Shown here one piece after another: positions 18,905 through 27,333 of a DNA stretch of 64,000 nt. Origin of the DNA: an uncultured Succinatimonas sp. GTDB lineage: Bacteria; Pseudomonadota; Gammaproteobacteria; Enterobacterales; Succinivibrionaceae. Location of the stretch: the NCBI RefSeq assembly GCF_905203285.1, contig NZ_CAJKVK010000001.1, positions 1 to 64,000 of the forward strand, read 5' to 3'. Position 1 is the stretch's first letter; each line of letters opens with the position of its first letter. Below the pieces are notes generated by a model. The model was not told the DNA's origin and did no database searches. It worked only from the letters and a program-made list of their open reading frames with translations. The translations under genes were made by a program, and so were the position numbers.

Positions 18905-19474
18905 GTGGACGATCCTAAGCTTGTAAAGGCTGCAGAGATCTTAAAACAAGGCGGGGTAGTGATTGCCCCGACCGAAGGTCTTTACGGAATAAGCTGTCTT
19001 GCTTCAAATGACAGGGCAGTTGAAAGAGTAATTAAGGTTAAAGAACGTTCAAGCGCCAAAGGTCTTATCGTGGCCGTATCGTCTTTTGACATGGCTCAAG
19101 ACCTTATCGATTTTTCAAAGCTTAGTTCTGAAAACATTGATTTTATGCTCAGTATGTGGCCCGGTCCCCATACTTTTATCGTGCCTGCGGCAAAAAGCGT
19201 GTCATCGCTTGTAACCGGAGGCAGGGATAATATCGCTTTGCGCTTTACCGCTTTCTCTACATTGCAAAGACTATGTGATTTAAGCGGCGGTCCTCTTATT
19301 TCAAGCAGCGCTAATATTTCAGGCTATCCTCCGCTTATGACGCTCCACGAACTTAATGCTGTTTTTGGCGGTAAAGTTGATTATATTCTTGATTTACCTT
19401 GCCAAGGTCTTAAAGGACCGAGTTCCATTCATGATGCGATAACCGGTAAGTTATTGCGTAAAGGCGGGGTTTAA
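18905..19474 (+). CDS. tsaC: L-threonylcarbamoyladenylate synthase
   Basis: Makes threonylcarbamoyl-AMP for the t6A37 modification of ANN-decoding tRNAs. The 189-residue SUA5/YciO/YrdC-fold protein has GGVVIAPTEGLYGISCLA, the KVKERSSAKGLIVAVSS nucleotide-binding region and SSSANISGYP. The start is GTG 18905, immediately after the purE stop, with AGGAAAA upstream. Together with the downstream tcdA (54231-54962), the window holds two steps of the t6A/ct6A pathway. Confidence 0.93.
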   Translation: MDDPKLVKAAEILKQGGVVIAPTEGLYGISCLASNDRAVERVIKVKERSSAKGLIVAVSSFDMAQDLIDFSKLSSENIDFMLSMWPGPHTFIVPAAKSVSSLVTGGRDNIALRFTAFSTLQRLCDLSGGPLISSSANISGYPPLMTLHELNAVFGGKVDYILDLPCQGLKGPSSIHDAITGKLLRKGGV

Positions 19475-19486
19475 CGGTGATTTTTT

Positions 19487-20308
19487 ATGTCAGATAAATA
19501 CGCGGTTTTCGGTAATCCGATAGCTCACTCTCTTTCCCCTTTGATTCATGCTTTTTTTGCCAAAACCTTAAATGAAGATATTGAATACGGCAGGGTCTTG
19601 GTAGAGGAAGGCGGTTTTGTTAAAGCGGCTGATGAGTTTAAAGCAACAGGCGGCAAGGGGGTTAATGTCACGGCACCTTGTAAAATTGATGCTTTTAATT
19701 ATGTTGACAAATTATCTGACGCGGCAAAAATAGCCGGTGCCGTTAATACCGTTAAATTTACCGCTGACGGGGTATTAGGTGACAACACTGACGGCGTCGG
19801 TTTTATTTCCGATCTAAAAAGGCTCAAGGCAAAGCTCGAAGGTGCCAACGTCCTGTTAATCGGTGCAGGCGGCGCGGCGCAGGGAATTTTATATCCTTTA
19901 GTTAAATCGGAAGCTGCAAAGATTACGGTGGTAAACCGTACGGAGAGTAAGGCTTTGTCTTTAGCTAAGAAATTCAATTCCGATAAGGTTGATGCTAAAG
20001 GCTTTGATTCTCTTACCGGGGATTTTTCGGTAATTATCAACGCCAGCTCTTCAAGCCTTTTTAAAGAGTTGCCGCCCATTAACGATGCTTTTATTAAAAA
20101 GGCGGCTTTCGTTTACGATCTTGCTTACACTAAAGAAGGCTCGACCGTGTTTACGCAAAAAGCTCAAAGTCTTGGCGTAAGCGCGGCTTTTGACGGCCTG
20201 GGTATGCTCATTATGCAGGCTGCTGCAAGCTATGAAATCTGGCGCGGCGTTCGTCCCGATGTTGAGGCGGCTATTTCTTATATGCGTTCTGTCCTGAGTT
20301 CGCGCTAA
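19487..20308 (+). CDS. aroE: Shikimate 5-dehydrogenase (NADP)
   Basis: Reduces 3-dehydroshikimate in the aromatic amino acid pathway. The 273-residue protein has shikimate-binding NPIAHSLSPLIHA and GVNVTAPCK (catalytic Lys), DNTDGVGF, the NADP loop LIGAGGAAQGIL with VNRTESKA, and the C-terminal FDGLGMLIMQAA. It follows tsaC as in E. coli. The stop codon abuts the rsmJ ATG. Confidence 0.96.
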   Translation: MSDKYAVFGNPIAHSLSPLIHAFFAKTLNEDIEYGRVLVEEGGFVKAADEFKATGGKGVNVTAPCKIDAFNYVDKLSDAAKIAGAVNTVKFTADGVLGDNTDGVGFISDLKRLKAKLEGANVLLIGAGGAAQGILYPLVKSEAAKITVVNRTESKALSLAKKFNSDKVDAKGFDSLTGDFSVIINASSSSLFKELPPINDAFIKKAAFVYDLAYTKEGSTVFTQKAQSLGVSAAFDGLGMLIMQAAASYEIWRGVRPDVEAAISYMRSVLSSR

Positions 20309-21052
20309 ATGCTTACGGTTAAACTTTATCCTGATTCAAATATCGTATTAAATGACGATCTTAAAAGTGATCTTGAAGAGATACAAAAACTTCAGGTAAG
20401 TGATGACATCACTTTACATATCGCGGATAAAGTTTTTCTGTCTTGGGACTCTGATCCTAAATTAAAGCCTTTATGCTTTGACTTTTTATCCGATAAGCTT
20501 ATTTATCGGATAAGTCATGGCGGCAAACACAAAGAAAATGTGGCTAGGGCGGTGACATCAGGACTTAGTCATCCGGTTGTTTTTGATGCAACGGCAGGCA
20601 TGGGCCGAGACTCTTTTATTTTACAGTGTGCCGGGTGCAGTGTTTATATGTTTGAACGCAATCCGGTAATTTGGCTTTTGCTGCGCGATGCTTTAACCCG
20701 TGCGTCTTCTTCTCCTTTTTTTAAAGATTTACCCAACGGTCTTCCTTCTTTGATGCCTTGCGGTGAGGCGTGTCGCTATCAAGGTGATGTCGTTCCTGAC
20801 GTCATATATTACGATCCGATGTTTCCTGACAGGAAGAAAAGCGCTTTAGTAAAAAAAGAAATGCGGATTTTCAAAGCGCTTATCGGTGCGGACGAGGATA
20901 TTGAAAGCACTCTTTTAGCGCTTATCCGTATGGCAACACATAAAGTTATCTTAAAACGTCCGCAAACTGCAGCACCTATTTCTTTTCAAGATGTTAAGCC
21001 CATCGGCTCGGTAGAGGGCGGAGCTTGCCGCTTTGATATCTATATGCACTGA
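20309..21052 (+). CDS. rsmJ: 16S rRNA (guanine-1516-N2)-methyltransferase
   Basis: A class I SAM methyltransferase of the RsmJ (YhiQ) family, 247 residues. The SAM loop is VFDATAGMGRDSFIL. The family signature YYDPMFPDRKKSALVKKEMR follows, and ISHGGKHKENVARAV precedes the core. It is the last gene of the yrdD-purE-tsaC-aroE-rsmJ run, directly abutting aroE. Confidence 0.92.
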   Translation: MLTVKLYPDSNIVLNDDLKSDLEEIQKLQVSDDITLHIADKVFLSWDSDPKLKPLCFDFLSDKLIYRISHGGKHKENVARAVTSGLSHPVVFDATAGMGRDSFILQCAGCSVYMFERNPVIWLLLRDALTRASSSPFFKDLPNGLPSLMPCGEACRYQGDVVPDVIYYDPMFPDRKKSALVKKEMRIFKALIGADEDIESTLLALIRMATHKVILKRPQTAAPISFQDVKPIGSVEGGACRFDIYMH

Positions 21053-21087
21053 TGTTTTTCATCTTTTTTGAGTAAATAAAAACTAAA

Positions 21088-21121
21088 TTTTGCTCAAATT
21101 TCCAAAAATTTTGCGCAAATA
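21088..21121. promoter_or_regulatory. Tandem LacI-type operator candidates upstream of the LacI gene
   Basis: TTTTGCTCAAAT (21088-21099) and TTTTGCGCAAAT (21109-21120) differ at one base and start 21 bases apart, two turns of the helix. The second contains the perfect palindrome TTTGCGCAAA with a central CG step, typical for LacI-family operators. The same palindrome recurs before the transketolase gene (22258-22267). This fits autoregulation plus control of the cluster. Confidence 0.6.
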
Positions 21122-21197
21122 ATCTCGGAATTTTTGTATACTAAAAATGTTTTTTTAGTAATAGACCGATTTTTGCGTCAATTTGCGGTGAATAATT

Positions 21198-22190
21198 TTG
21201 GTTAGTATTGTCGATATTGCTAAAGAGTGCGGCGTTACTCCGTCAACTGTTTCGCGTGCTTTAAACGGTAAAGACGGTGTCTCAGAGGCATTAAGGGATA
21301 AGATCATAAAAACAAGCGTTGAGCTTGGCTATGAATCAAATGAAAAAGCCCGCTGGCTTGCCACCAAAGAAAGCCGGCAAATCGGCTTGATTCTTCCTGA
21401 TATCACTTCTCCTTTTTATGCCGCAATCGCCAAAGGAGTATGTGATTATTTAAGGCCGCTTGGCTACAGCGTGCTTTTGTGTAATTCTTCCCGCGATCGC
21501 AACGAAGAAAAAGAAAACATTAAATTACTGCAGCGTCAAAGAGTAGACGGCGTAGTAATTATTTCCGTAACCGCAAAAGAAGAAGAGCTTTTTCCTCTTG
21601 TTAAAAGCGGCATTAAAGTGGTAGCTGCCGACGTTGAAATCGGTCCGAGTTTTTCAAGCGTAGTTAATGATAACTATCAAGGCGCGCTGATGTTGTTTCG
21701 GCACATGATAAAGTGCGGGAGCAGGAACATAGGCTGCATTTTAGGTGAGGCGCAGTCCCAAACTACTGTTGATCGACTCAATGCCTTAAAACGCGTACTT
21801 GAGGAAAACTCCATTACATTTAATAAAGATAACGTTATTTACACTGATGCTACTTTTGAAAACGGCTATAAAAAAGCAAAACAGCTTATAAGTAAAAAAA
21901 TAGATTCCCTTTTTGCCATTAATGATACCGTGGCTTTAGGCGTGATTAAGTACTGTCAGGATCACGGCATTAATATTCCTCATGATCTTAAGGTCGCAGG
22001 TTATGACGATCTTGAGATCGGAAGCATGATTGATGTTCCTTTAACTACGGTGCATCAGCGTAAGGTATTGCTTGGCAGAAAAGCCGCGGAGTTATTGCTT
22101 CAGGAAATAAAATCCCATTCCGAGCCGTTTAAGATCGTTTTGGCTCCTAAGCTTACCGTTCGTTCTTCTTGTGGGGAGAAGCTTCTTTAA
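21198..22190 (+). CDS. LacI-family transcriptional regulator
   Basis: A 330-residue repressor with the N-terminal LacI helix-turn-helix (VDIAKECGVTPSTVSRALNG) and a periplasmic-binding-protein-like effector domain (IGLILPDITSPFYAAIAKGV onward, DGVVIISV, FAINDTVALGV, VAGYDDLEIG). The start is a TTG at 21198 with a weak ribosome-binding site. It most likely controls the transketolase/TRAP genes downstream, since near-identical palindromes lie before both. The effector is unknown, perhaps a sugar or sugar phosphate from the imported substrate. Confidence 0.92.
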   Translation: MVSIVDIAKECGVTPSTVSRALNGKDGVSEALRDKIIKTSVELGYESNEKARWLATKESRQIGLILPDITSPFYAAIAKGVCDYLRPLGYSVLLCNSSRDRNEEKENIKLLQRQRVDGVVIISVTAKEEELFPLVKSGIKVVAADVEIGPSFSSVVNDNYQGALMLFRHMIKCGSRNIGCILGEAQSQTTVDRLNALKRVLEENSITFNKDNVIYTDATFENGYKKAKQLISKKIDSLFAINDTVALGVIKYCQDHGINIPHDLKVAGYDDLEIGSMIDVPLTTVHQRKVLLGRKAAELLLQEIKSHSEPFKIVLAPKLTVRSSCGEKLL

Positions 22191-22230
22191 AAAATAGTTT
22201 TGCGGATTTTGTCAGTAAATGTCCGCAATT

Positions 22231-22246
22231 TGTGATAGTTGTCACT
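22231..22246. promoter_or_regulatory. CRP-like binding site
   Basis: TGTGA-TAGTTG-TCACT matches the CRP consensus TGTGA-N6-TCACA at 9 of 10 arm positions. It lies about 72 bases before the transketolase start and upstream of a LacI-type operator, a layout typical of catabolite-controlled sugar genes. Confidence 0.6.
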
Positions 22247-22257
22247 GTAGTCAAACG

Positions 22258-22267
22258 TTTGCGCAAA
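22258..22267. promoter_or_regulatory. LacI-type operator candidate upstream of transketolase
   Basis: The palindrome TTTGCGCAAA, followed by TA, is shared exactly with the one before the LacI gene (21110-21119). A related half, CTCAAAT, follows 10 bases downstream (22272-22278). It sits between the CRP-like site and the first gene of the operon. Confidence 0.6.
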
Positions 22268-22317
22268 TATACTCAAATTATATAGTCCAATAAATGTTTT
22301 TTAATTTCGGAGTATGT

Positions 22318-23133
22318 ATGCAAGCTGATTTACAGCAGATAGCCGCTAAATTACGCGGTTTGGCATTGGAAGCTATATTTGCAGGCGGCTCGGGACATCC
22401 GGGCGGATCCTTGTCTTTAGGCGAAATCATGGCAGTTTTGTATTTTGAGGCTGCAAATATTGATGCAAACGATCCTAAAAACCCCAAGCGCGATCGCGTT
22501 GTTTTAAGTAAGGGCCATGCCTGCCCGATTTTATATGCCGCATTATGCCTTAAGGGCTTTATTACCAAGGAACAATTGCTTTCATTGCGCCATACCGACA
22601 GCTTCCTTCAGGGCCATCCGGATATGAAGGGAACCCCCGGCGTTGACATGTCAACCGGATCTTTAGGTCAGGGTATCTCGGCAGCTTGCGGCATCGCGAT
22701 GGGCGCTAAGCTTAAAAAAGAAGATTTTCATGTTTATGCAATTTTAGGCGACGGTGAGCTTGATGAAGGTCAGGTTTGGGAAGCTCTGATGTTTGCCGCT
22801 CACTACAAGCTTGATAATCTTACGATTATCGTTGATCACAACGGTTTGCAGATTGACGGACCTAACAGCGAGGTTATGGATTTATCCAACTTAAAGGCAC
22901 GTTTTGATGCTTTTGGTTTAAATACCATTGAAATTGACGGAAATAATCTTGATGAAGTAAGACAATCTCTTGCGCTTGCCCGTGAAGTGAAAGGCAAACC
23001 TACTCTTATCCTTGCCAATACCGTTAAAGGTAAGGGAGTAAGCTTCATGGAAAATCAGGTAGGTTGGCACGGCAAAGCCCCGAGCAAAGAAGATTTGGCT
23101 AAGGCACTTGCAGAGTTAGGCGTAGAGGAATAA
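22318..23133 (+). CDS. Transketolase, N-terminal (ThDP-binding) subunit
   Basis: The pyrophosphate-binding half of a split transketolase, 271 residues. ThDP/metal-site motifs are GGSGHPGGSLSLGEIM, SKGHACPILYAAL, GSLGQGISAACGIA and GDGELDEGQVWEALMFAAHYKL..DHN. The start at ATG 22318 is set by GGAG 5 bases upstream; an earlier in-frame ATG (22294) has none. The partner half follows after six bases. Split transketolases often serve dedicated sugar pathways, and the adjacent TRAP transporter suggests the same here. Confidence 0.92.
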   Translation: MQADLQQIAAKLRGLALEAIFAGGSGHPGGSLSLGEIMAVLYFEAANIDANDPKNPKRDRVVLSKGHACPILYAALCLKGFITKEQLLSLRHTDSFLQGHPDMKGTPGVDMSTGSLGQGISAACGIAMGAKLKKEDFHVYAILGDGELDEGQVWEALMFAAHYKLDNLTIIVDHNGLQIDGPNSEVMDLSNLKARFDAFGLNTIEIDGNNLDEVRQSLALAREVKGKPTLILANTVKGKGVSFMENQVGWHGKAPSKEDLAKALAELGVEE

Positions 23134-23138
23134 AGAAA

Positions 23139-24053
23139 ATGAAAGCAAATCGACAGGCATTCGGTGAAGCTTTAGTAGAGCTTTACAAATCAAAGCCCAA
23201 CATCGTCTCCCTTGACGCTGATTTGGCTGCAGCTACTTACAGCGCTGTCTTCCAAAAAGAACATCCTGAATCTTTTATTGACTGCGGTATTGCCGAGCAG
23301 AATATGATGACCGTGGCGGCAGGTTTGTCAACTACAGGTCTTATTCCTTTTGTCAGCACCTTTGCCGTTTTTGCAAGTCTCCGCGCCGGAGAACAGTTCC
23401 GCAACAGCATTTGTTATCCGCACCTTAACGTTAAAGTTGTAGGCACCCACGCAGGTATTGAATGCGGCGCTGACGGCGCTACCCATCAGGCCCTTGAGGA
23501 TATCGCCCTGATGCGTACCATTCCGGGAACCGTCGTTTTGGCTCCGGCTGACGCATACGCCACTCGCGCTCTCGTGTTTGCGATGGCGGATCATGAAGGT
23601 CCTTGCTATATGCGTGTGGGCCGCGACAAAGTAGAAGAGATTTATGACGCTTCAGCTAAATTTGAAATCGGCGGATCTCATTGCTTGCGCAAGGGCGATA
23701 AAGCAGCAATTTTAGCCGCAGGCGACAGAGTACAAAGCGCTCTTGAGGCAGCTTCAATTTTAGAAAAAGAAGGCATTAAGGTCAGCGTCTACGATATGTA
23801 CTCAATTAAGCCTTTAGATGAAAATGCCGTTAAAGAAGCTGCAGAATGCGGATTAATCGTGACGGTTGAAGATCATCAGAAGGTCGGCGGATTAGGCAGT
23901 GCCGTTTGTGAGTGCGTACGCCGCAATAAGCCGTGCAAAGTCGTAACCATGGGCATGGAGAGCTTCGGACGCTCAGGCCCGTCTTCAGAACTATTCAAAT
24001 TTTACGGTTTAGATGCTGATGCAATAGTTAAAACCGTTAAAGAAAATATTTAA
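23139..24053 (+). CDS. Transketolase, C-terminal subunit
   Basis: The pyrimidine-binding and C-terminal halves of transketolase, 304 residues. Motifs are DADLAAATYSAVFQ, DCGIAEQNMMTVAAGLSTTG (with the Glu that activates ThDP), THAGIECGADGATHQALEDIALMRTIPG and YMRVGRDKV. The C-terminal domain contains VYDMYSIKPLD and TVEDHQKVGGLGSAV. It acts as a heteromer with the preceding gene and is in the same operon. Confidence 0.93.
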   Translation: MKANRQAFGEALVELYKSKPNIVSLDADLAAATYSAVFQKEHPESFIDCGIAEQNMMTVAAGLSTTGLIPFVSTFAVFASLRAGEQFRNSICYPHLNVKVVGTHAGIECGADGATHQALEDIALMRTIPGTVVLAPADAYATRALVFAMADHEGPCYMRVGRDKVEEIYDASAKFEIGGSHCLRKGDKAAILAAGDRVQSALEAASILEKEGIKVSVYDMYSIKPLDENAVKEAAECGLIVTVEDHQKVGGLGSAVCECVRRNKPCKVVTMGMESFGRSGPSSELFKFYGLDADAIVKTVKENI

Positions 24054-24087
24054 TAAAAACCGTTTTTATCACTGTGAGGAGATGAAC

Positions 24088-25083
24088 ATGAAAGTTAAAA
24101 CTATGTTAGGTGCAGCTTTAGCTGCCGCATTGATGGCAAGTGCCGGTATGTCCCAGGCTGATGATACCATCACCATGCGTTTTGCCAACGCTACCAACCA
24201 GGCGGCAAAAGACGCAGCTGTAGCAATGATTGACGTGGTACAGAAAGAATCTGGCGGTACCATTCAAATCAAACATTTCCCTGACAATATGTTAGGTGAT
24301 GACCGTGTTGCTATCGAGTCCACCATTATGGGTGATATCGATATCGTTTTGGCACAGCCTTCAACTTTAACTTCATTTATTCCTGACGTTTATTTGTGGG
24401 ACGCTCCGTTCTTGTTTGCCACCGCTGAAGATGCAATCCGCTGCTTTAACAGCGATATCGGCAAGACCATTAACGGTAAAGTAGAAAGCCGCAATCTTCA
24501 CTACTTCACCATGGTAGGCAACGGCTTCCGTCACTACACCAACAATAAAGTTGCAGTAAAGGTTCCTGCTGACGTCGCAGGCGCTAAGGTTCGTGTACAG
24601 GAATCTGAAATTCAGATGGCTCAGTGGAAAGCCTGGGGCGCAAATCCTACCCCGATGGCCTTTGCTGAAGTATTGCCGGCTTTGCAGCAGGGCACTATCG
24701 ACGCTCAGGAGAACCCTCTTGCCATTATCGATGCCAACAAGCTTTATGAAGTTCAGCACTATATTTCATTGACCGGTCATCAGTACAGCCCGCAGATCCT
24801 GCTTATGAATAAAGCACGCTGGGAATCTTTGTCCGATGCTCAGAAGAAGGCTATGAACGACGGTGTGGAAACCTTCATTAAAGTTCAGCGCGAGCGCTCT
24901 ATTGAACTAGACGCTCTTTCCGAGAAGAAGTTCAAGGACGCAGGCTGCGAAATCATTACTCTTACCGATGCTGAGCGCCAGCAGTGGATTGACAAAGCCA
25001 AAGAAGGCGGCGTTTATGACTTGGTCAAGAGCATGATGGATACTCCTGAGTACGTTGACCGCGTCTTGAATAAAGACTACTAA
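24088..25083 (+). CDS. dctP: TRAP transporter substrate-binding protein (DctP family)
   Basis: Periplasmic solute receptor of a TRAP transporter, 331 residues. It has a signal peptide (MKVKTMLGAALAAALMASAG, likely cleaved after SQA) and DctP landmarks: FPDNMLGDDRVAIEST, MVGNGFRHYTN, VRVQESEIQMAQWKAWGANPTPMAFAEV and QGTIDAQENPLA. The conserved Arg in VRVQES suggests a carboxylate on the ligand. I start at ATG 24088 because GAGGAG lies 6 bases before it and touches the alternative ATG 24082. The ligand is unknown; the transketolase context suggests a sugar or sugar acid. Confidence 0.92.
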   Translation: MKVKTMLGAALAAALMASAGMSQADDTITMRFANATNQAAKDAAVAMIDVVQKESGGTIQIKHFPDNMLGDDRVAIESTIMGDIDIVLAQPSTLTSFIPDVYLWDAPFLFATAEDAIRCFNSDIGKTINGKVESRNLHYFTMVGNGFRHYTNNKVAVKVPADVAGAKVRVQESEIQMAQWKAWGANPTPMAFAEVLPALQQGTIDAQENPLAIIDANKLYEVQHYISLTGHQYSPQILLMNKARWESLSDAQKKAMNDGVETFIKVQRERSIELDALSEKKFKDAGCEIITLTDAERQQWIDKAKEGGVYDLVKSMMDTPEYVDRVLNKDY

Positions 25084-25094
25084 TCCCTCTATTT

Positions 25095-25118
25095 AAGCCT
25101 CCACGTTCGTGGAGGCTT
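25095..25118 (+). terminator. Intercistronic hairpin after dctP
   Basis: Arms AAGCCTCCAC (25095-25104) and GTGGAGGCTT (25109-25118) form a perfect 10-bp stem with a GTTC loop in the 75-base dctP-dctQ gap. The T tail is weak (TAACTTAG). It could be a partial terminator or mRNA 3' stabiliser that keeps the binding protein more abundant than the membrane subunits. Confidence 0.6.
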
Positions 25119-25157
25119 TAACTTAGCCTCAGTCTGTTCCCTATATTCTGCGGTTTT

Positions 25158-25670
25158 ATGATGAAAATATTAGATTTTTTAAATAATAAATTAGAGATGT
25201 GGATTTGCGTGATCTTGATGTCGGCTATCGGTATCGTACTCAGCTTCCAGGTTATCATGCGCTATATTTTCCATTCATCTTTAGGCTGGTCAGAAGAACT
25301 TGCACGTTATATGTTCGTGTGGCTTGTTTTTATCGGCATCAGCTATGGTGCCAAAGTCATGCGTCATATTAAGATTGATGCCTTTTTATTTTTGTTCCCT
25401 AAAATTCTTCGTCCGTACGTAGTTATCTTAGGTGACGTTCTTTCATTGGTTTTTGCTATAGCCGTAATTTATTTAGGTTGGGGCATGGTTCAGACTCAGC
25501 TTATGATTGGACAGTTATCACCTGCAATGCGTATTCCTATGTGGATTGTGTATTTAGCTCCTATCGTAGGCTTCGGATTGGCATCCATTCGCCTGATTCA
25601 GGGAATTATTTACCATATTAAGCATTTAAAAGACGGCGAAGGTGATCCTAATGCCGAGATTGAGCAGTAG
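25158..25670 (+). CDS. dctQ: TRAP transporter small membrane subunit (DctQ family)
   Basis: The four-helix small permease subunit of the TRAP transporter, 170 residues. The segments SFQVIMRYIFHSSLGWSEELARYMFVWLVFIG and AKVMRHIKIDAF are typical of DctQ. It starts MMKILDFLNNK. It is 11 bases before dctM, with which it forms the membrane complex. Confidence 0.92.
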   Translation: MMKILDFLNNKLEMWICVILMSAIGIVLSFQVIMRYIFHSSLGWSEELARYMFVWLVFIGISYGAKVMRHIKIDAFLFLFPKILRPYVVILGDVLSLVFAIAVIYLGWGMVQTQLMIGQLSPAMRIPMWIVYLAPIVGFGLASIRLIQGIIYHIKHLKDGEGDPNAEIEQ

Positions 25671-25681
25671 GGAGTAGCAAG

Positions 25682-26962
25682 ATGGCATCAACAGTTCTTT
25701 TAGTTTCTCTTGCGATCTTTTTGATCTTAAATATGCCGGTCGGTCTTGCAATCGGCTTGTCCACTCTTGCGGCTTTACTTACCGGAGAGACATTAAGCCT
25801 TAATGCTCTTTCTCAGCAGATGGTAATTAGCTGCGATTCTTTCCCGATTCTGGCTGTTCCTTTGTTTATTTTGGCTGGCGACTTGATGGGAGCCGGCGGC
25901 GTATCCCGCAGAATTTTAAATGTCTGTAACGTCTTTTTCGGACGCATCACCGGCGGTCTTGCAATCGTTACCGTTTTAGTCTGCATGTTCTTTGCCGCAG
26001 TTTCAGGCTCTGGTCCTGCAACCGTGGCTGCCGTAGGCTCCATGGTTATTCCTACCATGATCGAGCTTGGCTACAAGCGCTCTTTCGTTTTGGCCTTAGT
26101 CGCAACGGCCGGAACTATCGGCGTAATTATTCCGCCGTCTATTCCGATGGTGCTTTACGGTGTTTCTACCGGAACTTCCGTTACCTCTTTGTTTATGGGC
26201 GGATTTTTCCCAGGCTTTTTAATCGGCGGCGCTTTGATGCTCTATTCCTATATTTACTGCAAGGTAAAAGGATATAAGGGACACAGTGAGCCGTTCTCCG
26301 GTAAAAAAGCATGGGATGCCGTATGGGAAGCCAAGTGGGCTTTAATTAACCCGATCATCATTTTAGGCGGTATTTACGCCGGTATCTTCACTCCTACCGA
26401 AGCTGCCGCAATCGCCGCTTTGTATGCATTTATCTGCGGTGCCTTCATTCACCGCGAGCTTGATGCAAAAGGCTTATTTAAAGCAATTGCCACTTCATGC
26501 TGCACGACCGGTACCGTTATGGTAATTTTGGCATGCGCGACCGGTTTCTCCAAGATTTTAACCGTAGAGCAGGTTCCGCAGCTTGTAACTCAAACATTGC
26601 TTGAGATCACCGACAGCAAGATTGTCTTGTTAATTTTGATTAACATCATGCTGCTTATCGTCGGATGCTTTATGGATCAGACCCCTGCAATTTTGATTTT
26701 GGCTCCGATCCTTTTACCGGTTGCCGTTTCTTTAGGTCTCGATCCGGTTCACTTCGGCCTTATCATGGTCGCAAACCTTGCCATCGGCTTTATTACCCCG
26801 CCTTTGGGCATGGCGCTCTTCGTGGCGGCTCGTATTTCCAATACGAAGCTTGAAGTCGTGTTAAAAGGCATCGTTCCGTTTATCTTCCTGACTATCGGTA
26901 CTTTGACTTTGATTACTTTCATTCCACAGATCACTATGTTCTTGCCGAATTTGATGAAGTAA
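25682..26962 (+). CDS. dctM: TRAP transporter large membrane subunit (DctM family)
   Basis: The 12-helix, sodium-coupled permease subunit, 426 residues. DctM landmarks are ILAVPLFILAGDLMGAGG, AAVSGSGPATVAAVGSMVIP, GTIGVIIPPSIPMVLYGV, FTPTEAAAIAALYA and ANLAIGFITPPLGMALFVAA. It is the last gene of the operon and is followed by a clear terminator. Confidence 0.95.
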   Translation: MASTVLLVSLAIFLILNMPVGLAIGLSTLAALLTGETLSLNALSQQMVISCDSFPILAVPLFILAGDLMGAGGVSRRILNVCNVFFGRITGGLAIVTVLVCMFFAAVSGSGPATVAAVGSMVIPTMIELGYKRSFVLALVATAGTIGVIIPPSIPMVLYGVSTGTSVTSLFMGGFFPGFLIGGALMLYSYIYCKVKGYKGHSEPFSGKKAWDAVWEAKWALINPIIILGGIYAGIFTPTEAAAIAALYAFICGAFIHRELDAKGLFKAIATSCCTTGTVMVILACATGFSKILTVEQVPQLVTQTLLEITDSKIVLLILINIMLLIVGCFMDQTPAILILAPILLPVAVSLGLDPVHFGLIMVANLAIGFITPPLGMALFVAARISNTKLEVVLKGIVPFIFLTIGTLTLITFIPQITMFLPNLMK

Positions 26963-26996
26963 TAGATAGTTAATTAATAGATATTTAAGAAAAATT

Positions 26997-27033
26997 AAAA
27001 CCGATCTTGCGTAAATGTAGGATCGGTTTTTTT
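26997..27033 (+). terminator. Terminator of the transketolase/TRAP operon
   Basis: Arms AAAACCGATC (26997-27006) and GATCGGTTTT (27021-27030) enclose a 14-base loop, and T residues continue to 27033. Confidence 0.85.
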
Positions 27034-27078
27034 GTTGGATTGCACTACGGTTTTTATCCGATAAAAAAGCTCCTAATG

Positions 27079-27333
27079 TTAATAGTGCTCTTTAGATTGG
27101 ATAATTTCACAGCAATCGTTTTTTACAACGAAAACTAAGCGATTCTTTAAGTCGATTCGTCTGCTCCAATATCCCGAATACTCATATTTTAATTGTTCAG
27201 AGCTCCCCGCTCCTTCATATGGAGATCTTGTTATAGCCTCAATTAAGTTATTTATTTTCTTTAATGCCTTTTTATCTGTTTGCTGCCAATACAGATACTC
27301 GTCCCATGCTGCTTTAGAAAAGATAATATTCAG
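27079..27333 (-). CDS. Txe/YoeB-family toxin with apparent CTG start
   Basis: This ribosome-dependent mRNA endonuclease toxin has no ATG, GTG or TTG start. Codon 1 is CTG (27331-27333), directly after the antitoxin stop TAA and in the same frame. The 84-residue product (NIIFSKAAWDEYLYWQ near its start, KNRLVFVV, then QSKEHY at the end) has the YoeB length. The YoeB catalytic residues fall at the E. coli numbering: Glu46, Arg65, His83 and Tyr84. Either CTG (or a neighbouring ATT) is used at low efficiency, limiting toxin synthesis, or the start was lost by mutation and the toxin is silent. Confidence 0.8.
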   Translation of the reverse strand: MNIIFSKAAWDEYLYWQQTDKKALKKINNLIEAITRSPYEGAGSSEQLKYEYSGYWSRRIDLKNRLVFVVKNDCCEIIQSKEHY

